DNA from: CAZAGO01 sp964485045
GTDB lineage: Archaea > Nanobdellota > Nanobdellia > Pacearchaeales > GW2011-AR1
DNA length: 40,968 nucleotides
Assembly: GCA_964485045.1 (NCBI GenBank)
Contig: CAZAGO010000003.1
Span: 1 to 40,968 of the forward strand
Direction: 5' to 3'
Shown here: in pieces, positions 22,370-30,873 of the stretch
Position numbering within the stretch: position 1 is the stretch's first letter
How the letters are laid out: every line of letters begins with the position of its first letter
The notes under the pieces: generated by a model
What the model was told of the DNA's origin: nothing
Seen by the model: the letters and a program-made list of their open reading frames with translations, nothing else
The model's database searches: none
Made by a program: the position numbers and the translations under genes

Positions 22370-22378
22370 TTTATAAAA
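22370..22378 (+). promoter_or_regulatory. TATA box of the TrmB-like regulator gene
   Basis: GATTTATAAAACC is centred about 33 nt before the ATG. A loose inverted repeat TGTT...AACA at about 22336-22359 just upstream could be an autoregulatory site, but only the ends match. Confidence 0.5.
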
Positions 22379-22406
22379 CCCTGTTTGTCTATACTCTCAG
22401 TTAAAA

Positions 22407-23180
22407 ATGATAACACAAAGAGAATTAATTGTAAAATTAAAAGATTACTTTGACTTAAATGTTTATGAAACTAAAGTCTGGTTAGCTTTACTTAGCAAGG
22501 GAATTGCTGCTGCTGGAGAGGTTGCAGATATTTCTGGAGTTCCAAGAAGCAGAACCTATGATGTTTTAGAAAGTCTTGAAAAAAAAGGATTTGCTATGGT
22601 TAAACTTGGAAAGCCTGTAAAATACATAGGAGTAAAACCAGGTGTTGTAGTTGAAAAGATGAAGAATAACCTAAAAAAAGAAACAGAGGATAAAATTTCT
22701 GCCTTTGCAAAAATAGGAGAAACAAAAGAGTTCTTTCAACTGGAAGAATTGTACACTTCTGGGCTTGACCCCGTAAAGAGAGAAGAACTTTCTTCATCTC
22801 TTAAAGGAAAGTCTAATATTTCTGCTCAAATTAGAGAGAGTCTTCAAAATGCAAAAAAAGAAGTTATAATTTGTAGTTCAGCATTAGAGATTTCTTCAAA
22901 GTTAAGGCTTTTTGCTCAAACTTTTTCAACCCTCCAAAAAGCTAATATTAAACTGAAAGTAGCCTTATTTGGAGAAGAAAAAATGATATCAGAGTTATCT
23001 AAAAAGCTTGGAATAAAAATAAAGAGAGTTCAATTAAATGCTAAATTTTTTATAATTGATAAAAATGAAATCTTATTTTATGTTTCTAAAGGAGAAGATG
23101 AGGATATTGCAATATGGTTAAATTCATCATTCTTTGCAGAGGCTTTTGCAGCTATGTTTGATAAAGCTTTAGAAAATTAA
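22407..23180 (+). CDS. TrmB-family transcriptional regulator
   Basis: The 257-residue protein has a TrmB winged helix at residues 10-85 (YETKVWLALLSKG, EVADISGVPRSRTYDVLESLE, GKPVKYIGVKP), a helical linker at about 85-125, and a C-terminal phospholipase-D-like effector domain (KKEVIICSSALEI, FFIIDKNEILFYVSKG). TrmB regulators control sugar uptake and central carbon genes, but this short form lacks the long sugar-binding C-terminus, so the ligand is unknown. The stop codon overlaps the convergent cca stop in the palindrome TTAA (23177-23180). Confidence 0.92.
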   Translation: MITQRELIVKLKDYFDLNVYETKVWLALLSKGIAAAGEVADISGVPRSRTYDVLESLEKKGFAMVKLGKPVKYIGVKPGVVVEKMKNNLKKETEDKISAFAKIGETKEFFQLEELYTSGLDPVKREELSSSLKGKSNISAQIRESLQNAKKEVIICSSALEISSKLRLFAQTFSTLQKANIKLKVALFGEEKMISELSKKLGIKIKRVQLNAKFFIIDKNEILFYVSKGEDEDIAIWLNSSFFAEAFAAMFDKALEN

Positions 23181-24451
23181 ATATTCTTTATTTGATCTAT
23201 AGACATATCTTTTACTTTTTCCTCATTTTTTTTAATCCATCTTTTCAAAAATTTTTCAATATTTACTTCAAACTTATCTTCAGAATAAAATCTGCCTTTT
23301 TTTAAAGAGACTTTCTTATGCCTTTTTTTAAAAGCGAGAACATTCTTCTTATCTTCTACGGATGGACCAGAAATAATTATTTTTTCTTTAGGTTTTACCG
23401 ATAAGAAAATCTTCGCTTTTTTATTCCCTTCATAAATAAAGGCCTCTTTTTGAATTTCAAATCTTTTTTCAGTTTCTTTTTTAAGGTGATTAAAAAATTT
23501 TAAGAGTTTACTCCCAGCTATATCTCCTTCTTGCTTTGAAGTGACTAATTCAAAGCATACAAAATTTTCTTTATTTTTCTTAGCAATTTTTTTTATTTCT
23601 TCTATGTTTTGCTTTTTTTCTTCAAATGCTTCAATTTCTGGTTTTTTTATGAAATCTTTGCATTTTTTTTTGAACCTTTCAAAAGTCTCCGAAGAAAGAG
23701 CTGCAAGGACATTTCTTTGTTTACAAGTAGGATCTATTAAAACTATAGGTGAAAATAATTTTGAGCTATTTAAATCCAAAAGAATTCTTTTTTTATTTGG
23801 ATATGCTTTTTCCATATCAATTATTATTCTCTCCTTTGAATTTGCAATTGCTTTTACAAAATTGAAAAAACTTTTATAATGAAATATTAAAAGTTCTAAA
23901 CCATATCCAGAGAATCCTCTAATATACGATTCTGCCCCATAACACTCAGAAGCATAACAAAAAGCTTTGGCAATTTTTATTTCATCTAGTATTTTTTTAT
24001 TTTTTATTTTCTTTTTTATATACTTTACATGAGAGTAAGAAAAATCAGTGATATTTTCTGCTTCAAAAGGTTTTTTTATTCTCTTTACAGGAATAATCTC
24101 CATAAAGAAATTTTGGGCTTCTTTTATTCTAAAATAGTCTCTAGAACCATGAATTCTTATAGGATCTTTAAAAGATTTTAGAAGTCTAGATGTCAAAAGA
24201 GAGAAATCTTCGTATGCATGTTTCTTTCCATATCTCACAAACAAATCTACATCATATTCTCCTTTTTTAATTGAAGTATTTTTTGCAAAGCTTCCACCAA
24301 TAAACACTTCTGCATCTATTTTTTGAATTTTAATTTCTTTTTTTAGTATTTCAACAAATTTTTTTACACTTAACGAAATCTCTTTAACTTCGTTTGGAGA
24401 AGGTTTTATTTTTTTTAGAACTTCATTTATCACTTCTTCGTGTTTTTTCAT
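23177..24451 (-). CDS. cca: CCA-adding enzyme, archaeal class I
   Basis: The 424-residue tRNA nucleotidyltransferase has the nucleotidyltransferase motif GGSFAKNTSIKKGEYDVDLF near residue 47, with the two catalytic Asp in DVD, followed by EIIPVKRI and the archaeal CCA central and tail domains (LDLNSSKLFSPIVLIDPT). It adds or repairs the 3' CCA of tRNA without a template. The start overlaps the preceding zinc-ribbon gene by 29 bp, so it is the last gene of the GTPase operon. Confidence 0.95.
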   Translation of the reverse strand: MKKHEEVINEVLKKIKPSPNEVKEISLSVKKFVEILKKEIKIQKIDAEVFIGGSFAKNTSIKKGEYDVDLFVRYGKKHAYEDFSLLTSRLLKSFKDPIRIHGSRDYFRIKEAQNFFMEIIPVKRIKKPFEAENITDFSYSHVKYIKKKIKNKKILDEIKIAKAFCYASECYGAESYIRGFSGYGLELLIFHYKSFFNFVKAIANSKERIIIDMEKAYPNKKRILLDLNSSKLFSPIVLIDPTCKQRNVLAALSSETFERFKKKCKDFIKKPEIEAFEEKKQNIEEIKKIAKKNKENFVCFELVTSKQEGDIAGSKLLKFFNHLKKETEKRFEIQKEAFIYEGNKKAKIFLSVKPKEKIIISGPSVEDKKNVLAFKKRHKKVSLKKGRFYSEDKFEVNIEKFLKRWIKKNEEKVKDMSIDQIKNI

Positions 24452-24869
24452 TATTTCTTTTTTTACCTCTTATTTTTTCTATTTCTTTTGATTCTTTAGA
24501 ATTTTTTTTCAAAGTAGGAGTTAGATCAATGATATATTTTCCTTCACCTATTTTATATACTATTGGTCTTTGTTTTTGAAAAATATTTGCTAAATCAAGT
24601 TCAAATTTGCCTTCTCCACTTACTCTAACAGATTCTATATCAAGAATTACTGGAGCATCCTCTTCATTTATTCCCGCTATCTCCCTTATTTCTTTTTCTA
24701 TACTTTCTTTTTCTTTTTCAGGAATTTCTATTGGTTCTCTTTTTATTTGTTCTAATTGTTCTTCTTTGATATAAAAAAAGAAATGACTCCCGCAATTGCT
24801 ACACCCTTCAAGAATCTCTTTTGAACCTATTGGAAAAATTTTTTTACAGTGTACGCATTGATGTGGCAT
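24423..24869 (-). CDS. arvC: OapC/ArvC-type zinc-ribbon protein
   Basis: A 148-residue protein that starts with a zinc ribbon, CVHC (residues 5-8) and CSNC (about 23-26), followed by HFFFYI, an acidic helical linker, and a domain with VSGEGKFELDLANIF and GEGKYIIDLTP. This architecture matches the archaeal DUF2072/OapC family, whose genes travel with a small GTPase and a DUF2073 protein. Both partners are the next two genes upstream. In haloarchaea this trio is linked to extracellular vesicle formation. The present assignment rests on motif memory and gene order. Confidence 0.8.
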   Translation of the reverse strand: MPHQCVHCKKIFPIGSKEILEGCSNCGSHFFFYIKEEQLEQIKREPIEIPEKEKESIEKEIREIAGINEEDAPVILDIESVRVSGEGKFELDLANIFQKQRPIVYKIGEGKYIIDLTPTLKKNSKESKEIEKIRGKKRNNEKTRRSDK

Positions 24870-24917
24870 AATAAATTAAAATAAAAAGACATTAAAAAGT
24901 TATCTAAATTTTAAGAA

Positions 24918-25334
24918 TTACTTATTCAAAAGCAATTCAATTTTCTTAGGATTCTTTTTTATTTCCTTTACAATCGTTGCTGGACCGATAATTGTAATGG
25001 TTCCAAGTTCTCCTCCAGATATTGCTTTAAGGACATTTTTTCTCATTCTTTCAATAATTCCTTCTTCTTCATTTCCTTCTATGACTGCGAGCTCTATCCC
25101 TTTAAAGTTTTTTACGAATCCAATCATTGCCATAGTGTCTCCAATAAGCCTTGCTTCTTCTTCAGATTTTAATCTTCCCTGTAAAATAAGTATATTATTT
25201 GAAAGAACAATTGTCAAAATTTTCTTTATTCTAGAATTACTATCTAAGTGTCTTATTTCAGAATAAGGTAAAAACTGAATAGAAAGTCCTTTTATTTTAC
25301 CTATACTTTTTTCGCTCTTTTTTTTGGAATCCAT
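24918..25334 (-). CDS. arvB: OapB/ArvB-type DUF2073 protein
   Basis: A 138-residue cytoplasmic protein with the DUF2073 pattern: GLSIQFLPYSEIRHLDS, then KILTIVLSNNILILQGRLKS, EEEARLIGDTMAMI, and a C-terminal GGELGTITIIGPATIVKEI. I start at the ATG at 25334, one base after the GTPase stop. An upstream ATG at 25370 would add 12 residues and overlap the GTPase by 35 nt. Its place between the GTPase and the zinc-ribbon gene is the conserved order of the OapABC/ArvABC set. Biochemical function is unknown. Confidence 0.8.
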   Translation of the reverse strand: MDSKKKSEKSIGKIKGLSIQFLPYSEIRHLDSNSRIKKILTIVLSNNILILQGRLKSEEEARLIGDTMAMIGFVKNFKGIELAVIEGNEEEGIIERMRKNVLKAISGGELGTITIIGPATIVKEIKKNPKKIELLLNK

Positions 25335-25335
25335 C

Positions 25336-25977
25336 TTATGTTTTTTTTGATAGCTTAAATAATGCTTCATAAAATTCTTCTATATTCTCTCCATATCTTG
25401 CACTTATTCCAACGACCTCATATTCTGGAAATGCCGCCTCTATTTTTTTTAAATCTGCCTTTTTAAGGTCTACTTTATTTGCAACAATAAGAACAGGTAT
25501 TTTTCTTGCAACCAAGTTCCCGATTATTGTTATATTAACTTGATTATAAGGGTTTTCTGTGGCATCTAGAACAACTACTACTAAATCCATATCATCAAGC
25601 CATTTTATGCTCTCTATTACTCCTTGAGTTGCTTCTTTTGCTCTCTTTTTAGCATCTTTTTTTCCTAATTTATATTTTAAAAAATCTTCATAATCTATTT
25701 TTGTTGCAATTCCAGGTGTATCTATAAGTTTAAATGTAATCTTTTTTCCTTTATACTCTATTTCAACTCTTTCTTTGAATTGTACATTTCTTGTTTCATG
25801 AGGAATTTTACTTACGCTCCCTATTCCTTCTCCTGTGAAATCTTTACATATTCTATTTGCAAGGCTAGTTTTTCCTGCATTTGGAGGCCCATAGAAGCCT
25901 AAGCTCATTTTCTTCTTATTTCTAAATATTGTTGAAAATATTCTTTGAAAAAAATCTTTAAAAATTTTTATTACCAT
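25336..25977 (-). CDS. arvA: OapA/ArvA-type small GTPase
   Basis: The 213-residue GTPase has G1 GPPNAGKTS (30-38), G3 DTPG near 85, G4 NKVD near 170 and G5 GISARYG near 197. It is an Era/Obg-like TRAFAC protein and not a translation factor. Residues 2-20 form a striking amphipathic helix with hydrophobic pairs every three to four positions, followed by KKK; this could bind membranes as in Arf GTPases. In haloarchaea the homologous GTPase drives vesicle production. A TATA box 26 nt before the ATG starts the operon. Confidence 0.85.
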   Translation of the reverse strand: MVIKIFKDFFQRIFSTIFRNKKKMSLGFYGPPNAGKTSLANRICKDFTGEGIGSVSKIPHETRNVQFKERVEIEYKGKKITFKLIDTPGIATKIDYEDFLKYKLGKKDAKKRAKEATQGVIESIKWLDDMDLVVVVLDATENPYNQVNITIIGNLVARKIPVLIVANKVDLKKADLKKIEAAFPEYEVVGISARYGENIEEFYEALFKLSKKT

Positions 25978-25997
25978 TTCTCTTTTTTGTTAACTAA

Positions 25998-26008
25998 GTT
26001 TATAAAAC
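25998..26008 (-). promoter_or_regulatory. TATA box of the arvABC-cca operon
   Basis: GTTTTATAAAC on the minus strand is centred about 26 nt before the arvA ATG, in the 42-bp gap behind the large surface-protein gene; the mRNA is predicted to be leaderless. Confidence 0.6.
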
Positions 26009-26019
26009 TTTTCCGTTTT

Positions 26020-28707
26020 TTAAAAAGGTTTTCTGAGAGGATTTGCTCCTTGAATCTGTTGTTTTGGTTTTTCTTTTTTGTTTAAAAGTTTATCTATAAA
26101 TCTTGTTAGAGGAAGTTCAATCATTCCAGTTCTTTTTCCAGAGTATTTTTTTAGGACATATGTTACTTGTTCCCCTGTCCATCCAGATTGTTTAAGATTA
26201 TTTTTCATTTGTTCTTCACCCTCTCCTTTTTTCTTAGCGATATCTACATATGAAATTAAATTATATAAATCATTTCTATTTTTGAATAAATAAGTTTCAT
26301 ACTTTCTTTTATACCATACTGAAAGGAAAGTATATGCTATGAATGCAGCAAGAAGAAGGAAAAATAATGAAATACTAATTATCTTTACTCTTGTCCTTAT
26401 ATTTTCTGCAATTGGAGTGATGTTTTCCTCTTCAATTAAAAGAGAATTTATTTCTGGAGAGAGAAATGTAGGGAGTTCTTCATATTCTATTATTTCAGAA
26501 GTGGTAAATTCTATTTCTTTTGTATTTTCATCTAGAATCCAATAGGTATAACCTCCACTTTCTTTTCCAAAATAATTTGTTTTATCTTTGAATTCTAAAT
26601 CTTTCATTTGTTTTAAAAATAAATAGACTTTTTGATCAGGTTGATTTTTTTCTACATTTATTTTAATTTGTGTAAGAATATGTCTAGTTTCTCCATCAAT
26701 TACAGCAGAAAACCTATTCATACTTACACTTGTTTTCATATTTTCTATTTGCCATCCAATAATTGCATTTCTATAAATATTTCTTTGTTTAGTAGAATAT
26801 GTGCCCCCACCAATTTCTTTTAATATTTCCAAATCGATTTTATCTTCCATAGGATAAAAAGGTAAATTTTGAATTTTTGTTGTAATTGCAATTAATTCGG
26901 GAACTTCTATTAAAGAAAGATTAGTAATTATATTCAAATAATCTTCTTCTGTAGAAGCAAATTCATGTTCTCTTTGAATATCTTTTAATTTTTTTTCTGA
27001 ATCGCTTACTTCTAATGCAGGAGTCAAGACTCTTTGAGTAAACTCATCAAATGAACTAATTTGTATTTTTATTCCTTCTAATAAATCAATTTTTCTTTCA
27101 ATTTCAGAGGTAATTTCTTCTTTTGGAATTATTGCAAGAACTTCGAAAGTTTTTGAAGAAGTTAATCCTTCTGAATCTTGAACATCCACAGTTAAATAAT
27201 ATCTTTTGGATGCAGGATAAGTGTGTGTAGTTTTATTTATTAAAGTTTTTTGAATCGTTGTACTATCATTAAAACTCCAAGAGTAAGAGGTTATATTTTT
27301 GACAGAAGAGACTAACACTGTAAAATTAACTGGAACCATTGAAGGAACTGTTGTAGGATATATTCCTGTTATTTTAGGAAAATTTTTTATTTCAATTTTT
27401 TGAGAAAAAACTTTCTTTTCATTTAAATTCAAATTAAATGTTTTGTTTCCATATTCGCTAGGAACACTAAAGTTTCCAAACTCTAAAAATATTTTTTGAA
27501 AAGGGGCATTTATTTTTGGAGCAATTTTCTTTATAGAATATATCTCTCCTATTTCAGTCCCTCCCAAATTAGTTGTATATTCTACCTTTAAATTACTTAT
27601 ATTTATTTTTTGAGACTTTTGAGAAAAAACTTTAATCGGGATAATACATCCTTCTTCAGGGCATTCATCTGTTTTATATGTTAATTCAATATAATCTTTT
27701 ATATGGTTCATAGTATCTTCAGAAGAATCTGAAATGAATATTTCTCCTACAGAGTCAAAACCCATACCTTGTGCAAATATTTCAAAGGCTGCGTTTTCAT
27801 CTGGATTTCTTTCCGATTCTTGATAAAATCCGCAACCAGATATAGGATCAGAATATCCTCTTAATTTTAAATCTCCATCTCTTTCTGAATAGATGCAGAC
27901 GTAATAAGCGGTTGGCTCTTTAATAAGATAATCAATAATACATGAAGTATTTTGAGATCCAGAAACTAGCGGAAGGTCACAGTTTATTCCTTCTATCTCT
28001 TCCATATTTAAATTGTATAAACCCATCTTTAACCCTCTAGCATCGCCTGTTTGATTATTTACCCATGCTCCTACTTTAAAAGATGGAGAAGGGGGGAGAA
28101 GTATTCTCTGACAGTGTTTGCTTGGGAATTTTCCAATTTTATATTGTTCCAATTCTTTAGAGGAATTAAAACAACCTCTAGTCAAAAGAGAATTGCATGA
28201 ATCAGCTATAGAATATTTTTTATTATTTATAAATTCTACAGAATTATCATTTAAAATGTCTATTTCAAATTGACTAGAACATGAAGGCTCTGCATCGCTT
28301 TTAAGCGTAAATGATAAAGAAGTAATGGCTTTTATTTTTCCTTTTAGAACAAAGCCAATTATTTTTTCCTGCTCGATATTCAAAGAAAAATTTATACTTT
28401 TTTTACTCAATCCTTCAGTTTTATAATCCGAAGCACATCCTGCAATGTTACAATCGTATTCAAGTCCTTCATTTTCACTTAATAAATTTAGAAGAGAGAT
28501 AGAATTGTTATTTGAATCTGTAAATAAAGAATCTGCAGGTTCATTTTCAAGACTGATATTTACCCATCCGGATATTTTTTCATCAGGATTATAATTTGTT
28601 TCAATGTTATGAGAGGCGTTACCTACCTCAAAATCGGCAGAAATGACGCCTAATAAAAATATAAACAAAAATATAAAACTAGCAATTCTCATCCTCTTTA
28701 ATTCCAT
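26020..28707 (-). CDS. Large secreted, membrane-anchored surface protein with a PKD domain
   Basis: The product has 895 residues. An N-terminal signal peptide (SFIFLFIFLLGVISA, about 10-24) is followed by a long extracellular region with many N-glycosylation sequons and paired Cys, a PKD-like Ig domain at about 440-530 (ITSYSWSFNDS, HTYPASKRYYLTVDV), a helical segment at about 530-640, one transmembrane helix at about 776-798 and a basic cytoplasmic tail. The tail has a helical KKKGEGEEQMKNNLKQSGWT motif near 815-835. It is probably a cell-surface adhesin or envelope protein. Signal peptide and promoter nearly duplicate those of the gene upstream. The precise role is unknown. Confidence 0.75.
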   Translation of the reverse strand: MELKRMRIASFIFLFIFLLGVISADFEVGNASHNIETNYNPDEKISGWVNISLENEPADSLFTDSNNNSISLLNLLSENEGLEYDCNIAGCASDYKTEGLSKKSINFSLNIEQEKIIGFVLKGKIKAITSLSFTLKSDAEPSCSSQFEIDILNDNSVEFINNKKYSIADSCNSLLTRGCFNSSKELEQYKIGKFPSKHCQRILLPPSPSFKVGAWVNNQTGDARGLKMGLYNLNMEEIEGINCDLPLVSGSQNTSCIIDYLIKEPTAYYVCIYSERDGDLKLRGYSDPISGCGFYQESERNPDENAAFEIFAQGMGFDSVGEIFISDSSEDTMNHIKDYIELTYKTDECPEEGCIIPIKVFSQKSQKINISNLKVEYTTNLGGTEIGEIYSIKKIAPKINAPFQKIFLEFGNFSVPSEYGNKTFNLNLNEKKVFSQKIEIKNFPKITGIYPTTVPSMVPVNFTVLVSSVKNITSYSWSFNDSTTIQKTLINKTTHTYPASKRYYLTVDVQDSEGLTSSKTFEVLAIIPKEEITSEIERKIDLLEGIKIQISSFDEFTQRVLTPALEVSDSEKKLKDIQREHEFASTEEDYLNIITNLSLIEVPELIAITTKIQNLPFYPMEDKIDLEILKEIGGGTYSTKQRNIYRNAIIGWQIENMKTSVSMNRFSAVIDGETRHILTQIKINVEKNQPDQKVYLFLKQMKDLEFKDKTNYFGKESGGYTYWILDENTKEIEFTTSEIIEYEELPTFLSPEINSLLIEEENITPIAENIRTRVKIISISLFFLLLAAFIAYTFLSVWYKRKYETYLFKNRNDLYNLISYVDIAKKKGEGEEQMKNNLKQSGWTGEQVTYVLKKYSGKRTGMIELPLTRFIDKLLNKKEKPKQQIQGANPLRKPF

Positions 28708-28730
28708 GTAACACTCATAAATAAAAAGAA

Positions 28731-28738
28731 TTTATAAA
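28731..28738 (-). promoter_or_regulatory. TATA box of the 895-residue surface protein gene
   Basis: AAACATTTATAAATTC on the minus strand, 28 nt before the ATG. The same sequence, extended to about 23 bases of identity, precedes the neighbouring surface gene, so the two are probably co-regulated but separately transcribed as leaderless mRNAs. Confidence 0.6.
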
Positions 28739-28772
28739 TGTTTATTTTGTCCTTAAATAATTCTTTAAATAA

Positions 28773-30791
28773 TTATTTTTTTATTTTCTTTTTTAATTTA
28801 TTCTTCTTATTCTTTTTTAATTTACTTTTTTTCTTCTTATGTAAGAAAATAAAATAATATATTATTATAATTACAATTAATGTAGAGATTATTTCCACTA
28901 TAGTAAAGAATGAAAGAGCAATTGCTGTTGGACAAGGAATGCTAGATATGCAACCTAAAGGACCTTTACATTCTTCACATGATTCATAATCTGAATTAGG
29001 AATATGCCATAGACCATCTGGAGTCTGAAATGATGCTGCTTCGGTTTCAAAAGAATATGAATTATCTCCCCAATCTAAACCCTCAGTAAAATAACCATAA
29101 TCAAGGAATCCATCATCTTCACAAGTATCTCCAGTTTCTAATCTGAACTCAGAGCACACTCCAAGATTGTATCCAGAAAAACCATCATTAGAATGATATA
29201 TCGGGGGGTTATCGCCTACCGGAACACATGCTCCATCAGTTCCTAATCCAGGATTATTTATGCATTTTTCTTCTCCGTCCTTTTCAACCCATGCACAAGA
29301 GCAAGTTCTTTTATAATAACAATCAGTATACCCATTAACAGTTTCACCCGTTCTTTCATTACATGAAGAACCATCTTCTACATCCGTAGGAGTGGTTGCA
29401 AAGAAACAAGGGTCAGATTCGCATTCTGTAGGATTAGAATATACCCCACATCCTGAGGAAGATTCACACATCTCCATACTAAACTGGATAATTTCAGCAA
29501 TTAAGTTTTCACTTTTAACTGTGTTTTCTGCTCCTTTTGCTAAAAAGTAAAATTGAAATTCATCTCCGGATAAATCTCTTCCTTTTCCTAAATCTGTTTT
29601 AGTAATTTCCCAAGTAGTAATAGTTCTTCCTGAGGCGTCTGCATAAGCGGTAATTGCATCACTATCTGTTCTTATTTTATCATCGCTAAGAATATCATCT
29701 TCATATATTTCAAAGATTGTAGAATCTCCTAGGTTCATTTCAGGGTAATCAAACACCATTATTACTTCTGTACCTCCTTCTGATAATACATTCATTTTAT
29801 TTTCAGGAATTTCATTTCCATTTTTATCTCTCCAGTATGCTTGTGGAATAAAAGTTGCTTGTTCAATTGTAAATGAAATTTCGTTTGATTCTGGGCTTCT
29901 GTACCCTGCAAAAGTTCCTATGGCTTTTTCTTCAGTATATACTCCACTCCAATTAGCCGTGCTTATAACAGGAGAAGGATTGAAATTAACTCCGCTTTCT
30001 CCATTAGAATAAGCAGTACAAGATTTTTCCCCATTTGTAGGGAAATCTCCACTAAATGTACAGTTTATAGTTAATTTTCCATCTATTCCTGTATAAATTC
30101 CATACGTCTCATAAAGATTTATCCAATTTTTTTCTATGACTCCATCTTTCTTCAAATAAGCATATATTTCTGCTCCATATATAGGATTTCCAGAAAGATT
30201 TTTTAGTTCATATACAATTGTTTCATATTTACTTTCTTGATGATACTTTTGATTTGAAGAATACCAAGGATCAGTTCTAAAAATATTTAGTATATAACTT
30301 GTGTTTTCTGAAGAAGTAAATGGAGGAGAAAATAGGGCACTACAGCAAACTTTTATAGGGTAATCATTAAAACCTCCAATATGAGCATTTGTTAAAGAAG
30401 ATAGAGAAAGAACTGGAATTGAATACTCTCCAGAACAAATTTCCTCTGACTGAGAAATGCAAACGAGATCTCCATAACAAACACTTACAGGATAATTACT
30501 TTCAGAAGCAATTTCTGCATGGGCATTAGTTAGTGCAGATAGCCTTATTATTGGGCTTTTTCCTTCACAATTAGAAATAGCACCTGGAAAATCTCCACAA
30601 AGTACATAATTGTAAAAAGGAGAGTTTGCTACCAATCCTCCATGAGCATTCGTAGAACTAGACAAAGCAAAAACTCTATTTTCTGAGTCACATTCGGATT
30701 TAAGACTTATTTGAAAATCGGCAGAAATAATTCCTAATAAAAATATCAACAGAAATATAAAACTAATACTTCTTATCCCCTTTAAATCCAT
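28773..30791 (-). CDS. Surface protein with three TNAH repeats and a Cys-rich region
   Basis: This 672-residue protein has a signal peptide (SFIFLLIFLLGIISA, about 10-24). Three N-terminal repeats follow, each reading LS-x-x-TNAH and then Y-x-x-x-V-C, with TNAH at 47-50, 88-91 and 134-137. A beta-rich middle (about 160-440), a Cys-rich segment of about 180 residues, a transmembrane helix (about 623-650) and a Lys-rich tail of about 20 residues complete it. Similar TNAH/Cys repeats recur, as I recall, in DPANN surface proteins of unknown function. It is likely displayed outside the cell and disulfide-stabilised. Confidence 0.75.
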   Translation of the reverse strand: MDLKGIRSISFIFLLIFLLGIISADFQISLKSECDSENRVFALSSSTNAHGGLVANSPFYNYVLCGDFPGAISNCEGKSPIIRLSALTNAHAEIASESNYPVSVCYGDLVCISQSEEICSGEYSIPVLSLSSLTNAHIGGFNDYPIKVCCSALFSPPFTSSENTSYILNIFRTDPWYSSNQKYHQESKYETIVYELKNLSGNPIYGAEIYAYLKKDGVIEKNWINLYETYGIYTGIDGKLTINCTFSGDFPTNGEKSCTAYSNGESGVNFNPSPVISTANWSGVYTEEKAIGTFAGYRSPESNEISFTIEQATFIPQAYWRDKNGNEIPENKMNVLSEGGTEVIMVFDYPEMNLGDSTIFEIYEDDILSDDKIRTDSDAITAYADASGRTITTWEITKTDLGKGRDLSGDEFQFYFLAKGAENTVKSENLIAEIIQFSMEMCESSSGCGVYSNPTECESDPCFFATTPTDVEDGSSCNERTGETVNGYTDCYYKRTCSCAWVEKDGEEKCINNPGLGTDGACVPVGDNPPIYHSNDGFSGYNLGVCSEFRLETGDTCEDDGFLDYGYFTEGLDWGDNSYSFETEAASFQTPDGLWHIPNSDYESCEECKGPLGCISSIPCPTAIALSFFTIVEIISTLIVIIIIYYFIFLHKKKKSKLKKNKKNKLKKKIKK

Positions 30792-30814
30792 ATCAGAATT
30801 ACAAGAAAAAAGAA

Positions 30815-30822
30815 TTTATAAA
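30815..30822 (-). promoter_or_regulatory. TATA box of the TNAH-repeat surface protein gene
   Basis: The same AAACATTTATAAATTC element as at 28731, here 27 nt before the ATG, indicating a leaderless mRNA. Confidence 0.6.
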
Positions 30823-30873
30823 TGTTTATTCTATTCTGTTAATATTTATTAAATAATTAAAGATTATAAAATC

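Noticed and set aside
25335..25370. Longer ArvB start overlapping the GTPase gene
   Set aside because: The extra 12 residues are translated over GTPase codons and do not look like family sequence; the ATG at 25334 follows the GTPase stop by one base.
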